This document shows positions 35,432 through 42,042 of a stretch of DNA of 64,000 bases, in pieces. The stretch's first letter is position 1, and each line of letters starts with the position of its first letter. A program made the position numbers and the translations under genes. The notes under the pieces are model-generated. The model was not told where the DNA came from. It ran no database searches and saw only the letters and a program-made list of their open reading frames with translations. This DNA is from Evansella cellulosilytica DSM 2522. GTDB lineage: Bacteria; Bacillota; Bacilli; Bacillales; Salisediminibacteriaceae. The stretch is from positions 4,588,001-4,652,000 of the forward strand of contig NC_014829.1 of the NCBI RefSeq assembly GCF_000177235.2, given 5' to 3'.

Positions 35432-36496
35432 TTACTCATTAGAATAATTTGAATCTGTATAATATTTACAGATATTGTGTTCTTTGTAACACGAAGAACA
35501 ATAAACACTCCATCTATCTACCATCTCATCTAATACTTCCAAAGTTAATTTTATATTTTCCTCGCAATGTTCACATTTAAATTTATATACTATTCCACTA
35601 TCCTTCATTGTTTTATAAAGTATATTAGGTTGACTCTTCAGCTCTTTAAGTAAATCAACACTTGGATAAACATCTGCATATTTAGCGTACCGAATACATC
35701 GATTGAGGAATAAATTAAAGCTATCAACCTTCACCGCTTTAACAAACAATGACTCACAGATCTCTAAGACATATGCCATTAATTGTGGGAGTGTAAAATA
35801 ATAGTATCGCCAATAATCGTTCCAAACTTCCTCATCCGCAAAAACAAAATTAAGGTTATTTTTCTCCGTCTTGTAATTAGGTGATGTTGTAACTAAATGC
35901 ATCGATTGATTCCAGATTCTCTGTAAACCTATTTCTTCTTTACCATTAAATCTAAACGTATAAACAAGATTATTATAATTAATAGCTTCACCCATATGGG
36001 TCTTTTCACCAGCTTCTTTTATGATTTTTTTTATTCTATCCCTTGTAAAAATTTTATAATTAGAAACATCATACTCTTCTATGGGCTTATGTAAAAATGT
36101 GTGGTAAAATTCTTCATGATCTGCCAATAACCATTCCATATATAATAAATTATCCCTTATTGGTTTTCGGAGTAATGAGTAAGCAACTGTTACTTTTCCC
36201 CGTTCGGCACAACTTATCGATTCGTATATATAGTAACAAAAATCCTTTAATAGAAGAAAGAAAATATGGTTACTAAATAAATTTAATGCCTTATCGTGAT
36301 AACCATTAAAATCCAACCACTTAAAAATATCATCCGTTTTTTCAAATGATTGCGTTTCCTTTATATCATTAAATTTTATAGTTACATTGGAAAGCTTCTT
36401 ACTATCTGCTTGTTTTAACATATCTCTCAAAACATCATAAGCGTAAAGCAGATAATCTTGTTTTTTCCAATATTCTTTCGGTAATATTTCATACAT
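35432..36496 (-). CDS. Hypothetical protein with C-terminal zinc ribbon
   Basis: This 354-residue mostly helical protein resembles in style the DUF5677-type proteins often found in defence islands (helical core with RKPIRDNLLYMEWLL, then RIWNQSMHLVTTSPNY). The C-terminus has four cysteines in two pairs (CEHC and CSSC) that should bind zinc. No membrane segment. Function unknown. It is a single gene reading left, with AAGGATG some 12 bases before the ATG. Confidence 0.55.
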   Translation of the reverse strand: MYEILPKEYWKKQDYLLYAYDVLRDMLKQADSKKLSNVTIKFNDIKETQSFEKTDDIFKWLDFNGYHDKALNLFSNHIFFLLLKDFCYYIYESISCAERGKVTVAYSLLRKPIRDNLLYMEWLLADHEEFYHTFLHKPIEEYDVSNYKIFTRDRIKKIIKEAGEKTHMGEAINYNNLVYTFRFNGKEEIGLQRIWNQSMHLVTTSPNYKTEKNNLNFVFADEEVWNDYWRYYYFTLPQLMAYVLEICESLFVKAVKVDSFNLFLNRCIRYAKYADVYPSVDLLKELKSQPNILYKTMKDSGIVYKFKCEHCEENIKLTLEVLDEMVDRWSVYCSSCYKEHNICKYYTDSNYSNE

Positions 36497-36804
36497 CGTT
36501 TATTTCACATCCTTACATACAATTTGCTAAATAATCACAGTAAATAGAAAATCTCAACATTAAAGTACACTAGTTGGACCTTAAAAGTAATGCTAAACAT
36601 CATGCTGCGGTCATTTAGTGTTTCTTTGTTTTTATTCCAACATAATTAGCCCATTTTACCTCTTCAAGAAATTATCCCTGCTCTTTAATCATGAAAATAC
36701 TATTTTCAACCTAATAACCACTTTTAATTTAATAGATAGATACTAGCTTAAGAAACTAAGATATACTACCTTAAACGAATGAAAATCTTACGTTTTCATT
36801 TTAC
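36497..36804. other. Intergenic stretch without a recognised feature
   Basis: AT-rich; no gene, repeat or strong hairpin was seen. Confidence 0.45.
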
Positions 36805-37164
36805 TTACTCAAAGAATGCCTCTAACATCTTTTCCCTGTCTAGGTAGAACTTGATTTCTTCATTTGACCCATCTCCATTGAATGACGCTTTGTAAGTCTT
36901 AATCACCAAATTATCTTCTTCCCTTACATAAAATAATATTAAAAATTCAGGGTCACTAAATCCGTCATCTATATAATCAAAGATAACATAATTTATTTTA
37001 TTCCCTTTATCTGATTGAGTATTTTCAAATGATTTTATAAATCTACTAACATCTTTAATAACATTCTCGTGCTCTTCTTCTTGGAATAACTCAACAAACA
37101 CTTCTAAGCTCTCAATATCGTTTAATTTCATGTTAAACAATTTTTTGTAATCATTAATGTTCAC
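36805..37164 (-). CDS. Small acidic hypothetical protein
   Basis: This 119-residue, acidic soluble protein has a helical start (DYKKLFNMKLNDIESLEVFVELF) and beta-rich end (VIFDYIDDGFSDPEFLILFYVREEDNLVIKTYKASFNGDG). I do not recognise it. Start is a GTG with AGGAGG 8 bases upstream, a good ribosome site. It lies 77 bases after the stop of the gene at 37242 and reads the same way, so the two may form a pair. Immunity-type proteins have a similar size and charge, but no toxin is adjacent. Confidence 0.55.
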   Translation of the reverse strand: MNINDYKKLFNMKLNDIESLEVFVELFQEEEHENVIKDVSRFIKSFENTQSDKGNKINYVIFDYIDDGFSDPEFLILFYVREEDNLVIKTYKASFNGDGSNEEIKFYLDREKMLEAFFE

Positions 37165-37241
37165 TTTCGTAACCTCCTAATACTTGTCCTATATATAATA
37201 TTATATAAATAGACTGGTGAAACCCACCAGCCTATATTATA

Positions 37242-37685
37242 TTATTTATCCACCACGAAAATCCCGTATAAGTCAGCAAATCCATTGTCATTTCGTGCGT
37301 TAATTTTGAACTCATAAGCAATATTCGTCCCGTCATAATCAGCTTCCCACTTACAAGCGTCATAGTCTTTTGAGAAATAACAATCTGTGATGGAGAAATC
37401 TTCGTCATCTATATCTCCAGTTATGCGTAACCCTTCAAAGAAGCTCGGGTCATCTAACTTACAATCTCCTAAATTATCACCTTCCGAAAAGTAGCAAGAA
37501 CCATGGTTCAAATAAATTACGTATGTGTCTTTAGCAAACAATGTGGAATTACCTGTTACCTTAATAACTATATATTGTTCCTCTTGATTTGTGTATTCCT
37601 CTAACTGGCTTTCTGAAATTCTTATGTATAAATTACGTTCTAATAAATAGTCTTCTAGTGTTAAGTCTAAATCTTCTAATTTCAT
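37242..37685 (-). CDS. Acidic hypothetical protein
   Basis: This 147-residue, very acidic protein is dominated by beta strands, with aromatic and aspartate-rich segments such as CYFSEGDNLGDCKLDDPSF and CYFSKDYDACKWEADYDGTN. Not recognised. ATG at 37685 follows GAGGT. It begins about 100 bases downstream of the end of the first structured RNA, on the same strand, so readthrough from the RNA promoter could express it. Confidence 0.55.
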   Translation of the reverse strand: MKLEDLDLTLEDYLLERNLYIRISESQLEEYTNQEEQYIVIKVTGNSTLFAKDTYVIYLNHGSCYFSEGDNLGDCKLDDPSFFEGLRITGDIDDEDFSITDCYFSKDYDACKWEADYDGTNIAYEFKINARNDNGFADLYGIFVVDK

Positions 37686-37785
37686 TATTGAGTACCTCAC
37701 TTCTTTTTGATTGTTTGATATATATTTGAATATTCAATTGTCAATTTTCTCAAATCAGTCTGTATTTTTTTGTAAAGCTCTAATG

Positions 37786-38187
37786 TTTGTATCTTTTCAA
37801 CTTCCAAAATGGAGGAGTGAAAACGAGTGAGGGAATAGAGCCCACCCCTTATAAAAAGGGTGGACAAGTTTCTTCCAAAACGGTGTCGTTCAACTCGTTC
37901 GGTCATCTTCTAAGTAGGTTAAATTCACACATAAATTAAGTTCCCAGGTCTAGCTTTACAACTCTTGCAATCACGCAATAACCTACCCCCACCTCGCCTT
38001 TCAGCGACTAGTACGGGCAATTCCTTTCAAATGTATATGAAAGGCATCTGGGTGTGTTATGAGCCTTTAACGCTTCCCACCCTGTGATTAATAGGGGAAC
38101 CAGAACCATCGAAGGTGTTTACCTTCTCCTAAACTGCTCATTTTAAATGGTTTAAAAAAGTAAAACTTTATTCAATTGTAAATGTGT
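37786..38187 (-). ncRNA. Structured RNA, copy A (about 400 nt, unassigned class)
   Basis: A second copy lies at 53420-53813. Conserved blocks include CCCAGGTCTA, CTTTACAACTCTTGCA, TAGTACGGGCAATTCCT, GAAAGGCATCTGGG and CCTTTAACGC (plus-strand spelling). Minus-strand pairings seen in both copies: AACCAU/AUGGUU; a hairpin GAAGGU/ACCUUC here and GAGGGU/AUUCUC in copy B; GUAGGUUA/UAACCUAC; UCGC/GCGA; an 8-bp 3' hairpin with a UUUUUA loop. Differences keep pairing, often as G-U on the minus strand, which fixes the direction. The 3' end is not sharply defined. Confidence 0.8.
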
Positions 38188-38193
38188 TACATC

Positions 38194-38221
38194 ATTATAT
38201 AACCAATATTTCCAAAGTCAA
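38194..38221 (-). promoter_or_regulatory. Promoter of structured RNA copy A
   Basis: On the minus strand TTGACT (38216-38221), 16 bases, TATAAT (38194-38199). Copy B has the same boxes with the same spacing and the same GGTTATATAATGATGTAACAC context, while the spacer itself differs. Confidence 0.85.
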
Positions 38222-38356
38222 ATTCGGCTCAAACCATTGATATTACTTACATTTCCCACAATAAAAAACACCGTAAACTTTTACGGTGGTGAAATTTGTC
38301 TATTATGCTTTTTCGTATTATAACTAGATATTCATATTATTTAGGAGGTTCTAATA

Positions 38357-38686
38357 ATGATAAGTAAAAAAATATATACAACCCAACAGCACTATAAAAA
38401 AGTAGTAGAAGAACTTACAATAAATCAACCTACCGATAAAATTGAAATACGTAAGAAAAGCCATTGTATCTATTTCCCTAATGGAGTAAGCATTCGTATT
38501 TTTGCAATTCAAGAAGGTACAAAAATCACTGTAGCAAAGCGACCTAACCGAAATAATCAGCATCACTTTACTGATGTAACTGATTTCGTTGAGAAGAGAT
38601 TAGGAGTTAAAAATTTAAAATTTAAAAACTTTGGAGAAATCTATTCTACCGTTTATGACAATAAGTTGTTGAGTAAAAAACAATAA
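38357..38686 (+). CDS. Hypothetical basic protein
   Basis: This 109-residue basic protein is mainly beta strands with a KIEIRKKSHCIYFPNGVSIRIFAIQEGTKITVAKRP core. Not recognised; no cysteine cluster or membrane segment. AGGAGG lies well placed before the ATG and a strong terminator follows, so it is likely expressed. It starts about 135 bases from the divergent promoter of structured RNA A, and the two could share control. Confidence 0.55.
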   Translation: MISKKIYTTQQHYKKVVEELTINQPTDKIEIRKKSHCIYFPNGVSIRIFAIQEGTKITVAKRPNRNNQHHFTDVTDFVEKRLGVKNLKFKNFGEIYSTVYDNKLLSKKQ

Positions 38687-38702
38687 TAGCCCCTTCATGT
38701 AG

Positions 38703-38745
38703 AAAAGACCCCCTAATAATTCAATCAATTATTCATGGGGGTCTT
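38703..38745. terminator. Terminator between the 38357 gene and the SieB-like gene
   Basis: AAAGACCCCC and GGGGGTCTTT pair around a 23-base AT-rich loop, with T-rich tails. It serves both converging genes. Confidence 0.88.
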
Positions 38746-38756
38746 TATTGTGTTTT

Positions 38757-39338
38757 TTACCAGTAATCTATTTGTTCTTTACTCCTATTAAACTCTTTTT
38801 CGTAGAGTGCATTATAAGCGTCATTGAAGTCTTTTAATAATCCAGGCTTATTATTTAACTCATCTACAACCCACGGATGAAGTAAATATGGAAATGATGC
38901 AGTGTTTAAATCACTAACCATATATTCTGAAGTTGCTTTTCCAATCATTATGTGTTGCTCTAATTCTAAAACAGCACCATCATGTAACGGCAACGGCAAC
39001 GTTCTGTTATCTTGTTGATATAATTCATAAATAATAGCCTTTTGATAGTTGTTTAGTTTTAGTAATCGTTTTTCGGCTGTTGCATAAAAGTCCCTCTTGG
39101 CTTTAGCATCAGAAATTGATTTTGCTATCTTGTATATTAAATTTACTATGAGAATTGATAAAGATACAATAAATACTATTCCAATAATAAAGCCATAATT
39201 ATCCCTAAAATCAATCATAAACATTTTTTCTAAAATAGTTGTTGGAGAGAAGAGAAGAATTCCACTTGCTAATGTTAATGCAGCCATTATTGTTGTTGGT
39301 AGCGTTAAAATCTCCTTAATATTAAAATCTATTTTCAT
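38757..39338 (-). CDS. SieB-like membrane protein (possible superinfection exclusion)
   Basis: This 193-residue protein has two membrane helices (about residues 10-30 and 45-70) and a soluble C-terminal domain. The layout and segments such as LASGILLFSP followed by YGFIIGIVFIVSLSILIVNLIY match the SieB family, named after a phage P22 protein that stops infection by other phages. The family match is from pattern memory and moderate. ATG at 39338 follows GGAGGG. A phage-exclusion function would fit the island, but is not shown by the sequence alone. Confidence 0.55.
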   Translation of the reverse strand: MKIDFNIKEILTLPTTIMAALTLASGILLFSPTTILEKMFMIDFRDNYGFIIGIVFIVSLSILIVNLIYKIAKSISDAKAKRDFYATAEKRLLKLNNYQKAIIYELYQQDNRTLPLPLHDGAVLELEQHIMIGKATSEYMVSDLNTASFPYLLHPWVVDELNNKPGLLKDFNDAYNALYEKEFNRSKEQIDYW

Positions 39339-39525
39339 AATACCCTCCGTAAAATAAACATTCAATTTCCTTAATTGGTACTATTAATTATACATTATTG
39401 TAAGCAATCATACTGCCAACAATATATAAGTTTAATGCTATTATTAATCAAATTTGACTTATTAAAAATCCATAATAAGATGTTACTACAATAAAACATA
39501 AATGATTATTAAGGAGTAGAGACTA

Positions 39526-39597
39526 ATGGGAATTTTTAATAATAAGCAAGCAAAATTTGATACGCAGCATAGGAGTACCTTATATGGCAGTAATTAA
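39526..39597 (+). CDS. Leader peptide of the RuvC-like operon (23 residues)
   Basis: The frame has a good AAGGAG site 9 bases before its ATG and encodes MGIFNNKQAKFDTQHRSTLY plus three residues. Its stop codon lies 11 bases after the next ATG (39584), so the two genes overlap and are probably coupled. Too short for a predicted function; it could be a translational coupling device. Confidence 0.45.
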   Translation: MGIFNNKQAKFDTQHRSTLYGSN

Positions 39598-39820
39598 TCA
39601 ACTAAGCCTTCTTGCTGTTATTCAACTACCTAATCAATCAATGGTGAAGTATTTATTCTATGATGCTAAGCATGTAGAAGCTAAGAATAATAAACCAGAA
39701 GAATATGATTTTCAAATCCCTGAATTAGATGAATTAGAAGAAATGTTTTATCAGGAGTTACTTGCTGAAAATACATATAATGAAGTCGATTATGAACAGT
39801 TATTCTGGGGTGACATCTAA
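39584..39820 (+). CDS. Small acidic protein in front of the RuvC-like nuclease
   Basis: This 78-residue protein starts with a hydrophobic beta region (AVINQLSLLAVIQLPNQSMVKYLFYDAKHVEA) and ends strongly acidic (ELDELEEMFYQELLAENTYNEVDYEQLFWGDI). ATG at 39584 has AGGAG 8 bases upstream and overlaps the leader frame. Its TAA overlaps the ATG of the nuclease gene (TAATG), so the two are made together and may form a complex. Not recognised. Confidence 0.6.
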   Translation: MAVINQLSLLAVIQLPNQSMVKYLFYDAKHVEAKNNKPEEYDFQIPELDELEEMFYQELLAENTYNEVDYEQLFWGDI

Positions 39821-40332
39821 TGCCTCGGCTGTTATCACTCGACCAGTCAATCACTTCCTGCGGTTATTCCATATTCGAAATACATAATAATCAATCCGAA
39901 CTGATTGATTACGGAACGATTAAACTTAATACCAAATTAGATTATTTCGAAAGGATAATCTGCTTAGAAAATATATTAAATGAAATGGTAAAGGATTATA
40001 ATATCAAACTTGCAATTGTAGAAGATATCCAAAAGCATAGAGGAACTGGACTAACGACATACAAGAAATTATCTTCCTTATTATTCTTTCTACAATACTT
40101 CTTTTATTATAGAAATATTGAATGCCAAGTTGTCCACGTTAACACTTGGCGAAACGGTTATAGGAACGTTTTTGGATTACCACGAATCAACAAGGATATA
40201 GTATATGAGCATATATTTAACATCTTAGGAGAACCTTCCGACTTTGATAATCATCAAAGTGACAGCATAGCAATGGGGTTATTCCACTGTCATCATAATC
40301 TAGTCTTAAGAAATGGATTATTTAATTTATAG
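39820..40332 (+). CDS. RuvC/RNase H-fold nuclease (Holliday junction resolvase-like)
   Basis: The 170 residues fit the RuvC-like fold with acidic residues in the expected order: Asp8 in LSLDQSITSCGYSIFE, Glu68 in LAIVEDIQ, and Asp148 in HQSDSIAMG. This pattern is typical of Holliday junction resolvases, including short phage and mobile-element versions. It may cut branched DNA during movement or replication of the island. Its start overlaps the stop of the small acidic gene (TAATG). Confidence 0.75.
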   Translation: MPRLLSLDQSITSCGYSIFEIHNNQSELIDYGTIKLNTKLDYFERIICLENILNEMVKDYNIKLAIVEDIQKHRGTGLTTYKKLSSLLFFLQYFFYYRNIECQVVHVNTWRNGYRNVFGLPRINKDIVYEHIFNILGEPSDFDNHQSDSIAMGLFHCHHNLVLRNGLFNL

Positions 40333-40500
40333 AATATAGACATTAACCACTATTATCTTAGTAGATATCGGTGGTTTTTTAGCATTCCTTTCCACATAAA
40401 AAAATATTTTTTTAAAAAAACTAGAGCTTGAGACCCATACCCATAATTGGTATAATTATCCTGCAGTAAAAGTAAAAGAATAATAGAGAGGATGTTGAAT

Positions 40501-40773
40501 ATGTTGTTTAATGGTCTTTCAGATACATTCTTAGAAAACTTTGCACTTATTTACGGCTTAATATGTATTCTAATTTCTTCAATATATTTGGTTAACCTTC
40601 ACTTCTATTCAAAATTGGTCTATACAAACCCTTCCCAGTTTTCAGCAGATAGGCTTACAAAAGATATTAAACGAATTCTTTTAAAAAAGTATGGAGATAA
40701 AATGAACTACACTCATTCACACCTTTTTATAAATGACCCTCTTATCTATAAAAGACTTCAAAGAACATTTTAA
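40501..40773 (+). CDS. Small membrane-anchored protein
   Basis: This 90-residue protein has one long membrane helix (FALIYGLICILISSIYLVNL, about residues 12-31) and a basic soluble tail with LTKDIKRILLKKYGDKMNYTHSHLFINDP. The ATG at 40501 is chosen since GAGAGG lies 9 bases before it. Not recognised; single gene in an AT-rich stretch. Confidence 0.5.
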   Translation: MLFNGLSDTFLENFALIYGLICILISSIYLVNLHFYSKLVYTNPSQFSADRLTKDIKRILLKKYGDKMNYTHSHLFINDPLIYKRLQRTF

Positions 40774-41240
40774 TACCTTTCTAATTAAGACTAATGTAAA
40801 AACTCCTTTTTAATAATATTTTAGACTTAGAATATCTTGTCTAATTTTTTTAGTATTTTTGGTTATTTGTACTTTTTTTTAATGTATACACATACTTTTT
40901 TATATTATTTAATCTATACATTTCTCCTTTGTTATTAATAACTACTTTATAAATGAGCATTCAAGTAAAATTTATGTATATTCAATCTTAAGTAGCTTGG
41001 TTATCCAAAGCATCAATAAATACCTTCTGTTGTTCAATATAATGAATATATCTTTTTGTTATATTTGTTATTACCAATCGGTCCATAATTACCAATGGAT
41101 ACTTTCTATTTTTTCTAACATATATATCATATATATAAGCTATATCGGAGCTGAATGAGAATTATATATTATATTGTTTAGCCTTTACACAATTACAGAT
41201 CATTGCTAGAATCGGACCACATTATTTTAGGGGTGGGATT
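40774..41240. other. AT-rich intergenic stretch
   Basis: Very AT-rich, with short repeated ATATAT tracts near 41120-41140. No gene is supported. Confidence 0.5.
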
Positions 41241-41546
41241 ATGAGGAAATACGCTTTTTACTGCTATGGAGATACTCAGGAATTTTTGGATTACTATTTT
41301 TTAAATCTATTTTTTTTCGCAATTGAAGAGTTATCTTTAGATATTAATGATTGTGTGTTTTTTACAGATACTCGAGGGTCTTTTAAAGAAATGTTTAAAT
41401 TAGTGGGTAACTTAGAGGAAATACAATGCCTTGTTGTTCCAAGTATGAAACATTTTCGAGACTATGATGAACTGTGTTCCCTATTCATAGATAATGGTAT
41501 CTATGTTATTGATATTTCAAAGGAGGATTGTTGCTTTCAATACTAA
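41241..41546 (+). CDS. Hypothetical small protein
   Basis: This 101-residue protein has alternating strands and helices (a start with YAFYCYGDTQEFLDYYFLNLFFFAIEEL; an end with YDELCSLFIDNGIYVIDISKED). The pattern of a short Rossmann-like or resolvase-like core is vague; I cannot name it. AGGGGTGG precedes the ATG. Its end overlaps the next reading frame, and an AAAGGAGG lies near its stop, so a second product is likely translated from the same message. Confidence 0.5.
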   Translation: MRKYAFYCYGDTQEFLDYYFLNLFFFAIEELSLDINDCVFFTDTRGSFKEMFKLVGNLEEIQCLVVPSMKHFRDYDELCSLFIDNGIYVIDISKEDCCFQY

Positions 41547-41934
41547 TATTTATGTTGGTAAATTTGATTATACTATAAATAGAATAATAGTTATGTTTTT
41601 AGGGCTCGGATTCCTAGCAATATTTTTATATCTAGAACATTCAAAGATTAGTGTACCTTTAGTTATATCACTCACACCAGCTACAGTAGCATTTTTGCTC
41701 TATTTCAATTTGATAATTAATGAAAAGTGTTCTTTTGTAGAGATTCATAATAAAGGGAAAAAAGTGATATATAATAAAACATATTTATTTGGGCTAATAC
41801 AAATTAAAAAAACGCTTGGATATACAGGAAATTACATGAATGAAATCTTAAGTTTTTATGATAATGAAAAGAACTTTTCTATTGATTGTATTAATGATTT
41901 AGTTAGTGCAAAAGTTATTTTTAATAGAGATTAA
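41494..41934 (+). CDS. Small membrane protein, start uncertain
   Basis: The frame encodes two membrane helices (IIVMFLGLGFLAIFLYLEH and VPLVISLTPATVAFLLYFNLII) followed by a soluble beta domain (KGKKVIYNKTYLFGLIQIKKTLGYTGNY). The listed start overlaps the previous gene; a perfect AAAGGAGG at 41518 has no standard start codon at a good distance in this frame, so the true start may be further in, near 41590. Function unknown. Confidence 0.45.
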   Translation: MVSMLLIFQRRIVAFNTNIYVGKFDYTINRIIVMFLGLGFLAIFLYLEHSKISVPLVISLTPATVAFLLYFNLIINEKCSFVEIHNKGKKVIYNKTYLFGLIQIKKTLGYTGNYMNEILSFYDNEKNFSIDCINDLVSAKVIFNRD

Positions 41935-42011
41935 TCTATATACGATATATAGCATATATACTTTACCTTTACTATTATGGATATATCTTAATTATTTGTT
42001 AGCCCTTAGAA

Positions 42012-42042
42012 AAAAGTAGGAGGCTCACTTCCCCCTACTTTT
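42012..42042 (-). terminator. Terminator at the end of the type I restriction operon
   Basis: On the minus strand AAAAAGTAGGGGG pairs with CCTCCTACTTTTTTC around a short loop. It overlaps the end of hsdR and also serves the converging small genes. Confidence 0.85.

Noticed and set aside
37697-37906. A 69-codon frame (start MTERVERHRF) on the minus strand
   Set aside because: It lies within the 3' part of structured RNA A. The homologous part of copy B has stop codons in this frame, and no ribosome site precedes it.
37786-38187. Assignment of the structured RNA to raiA, ROOL, GOLLD, OLE or HEARO families
   Set aside because: Core size and conservation are compatible with some of these, but I cannot recall their consensus well enough to claim a match without a covariance search.
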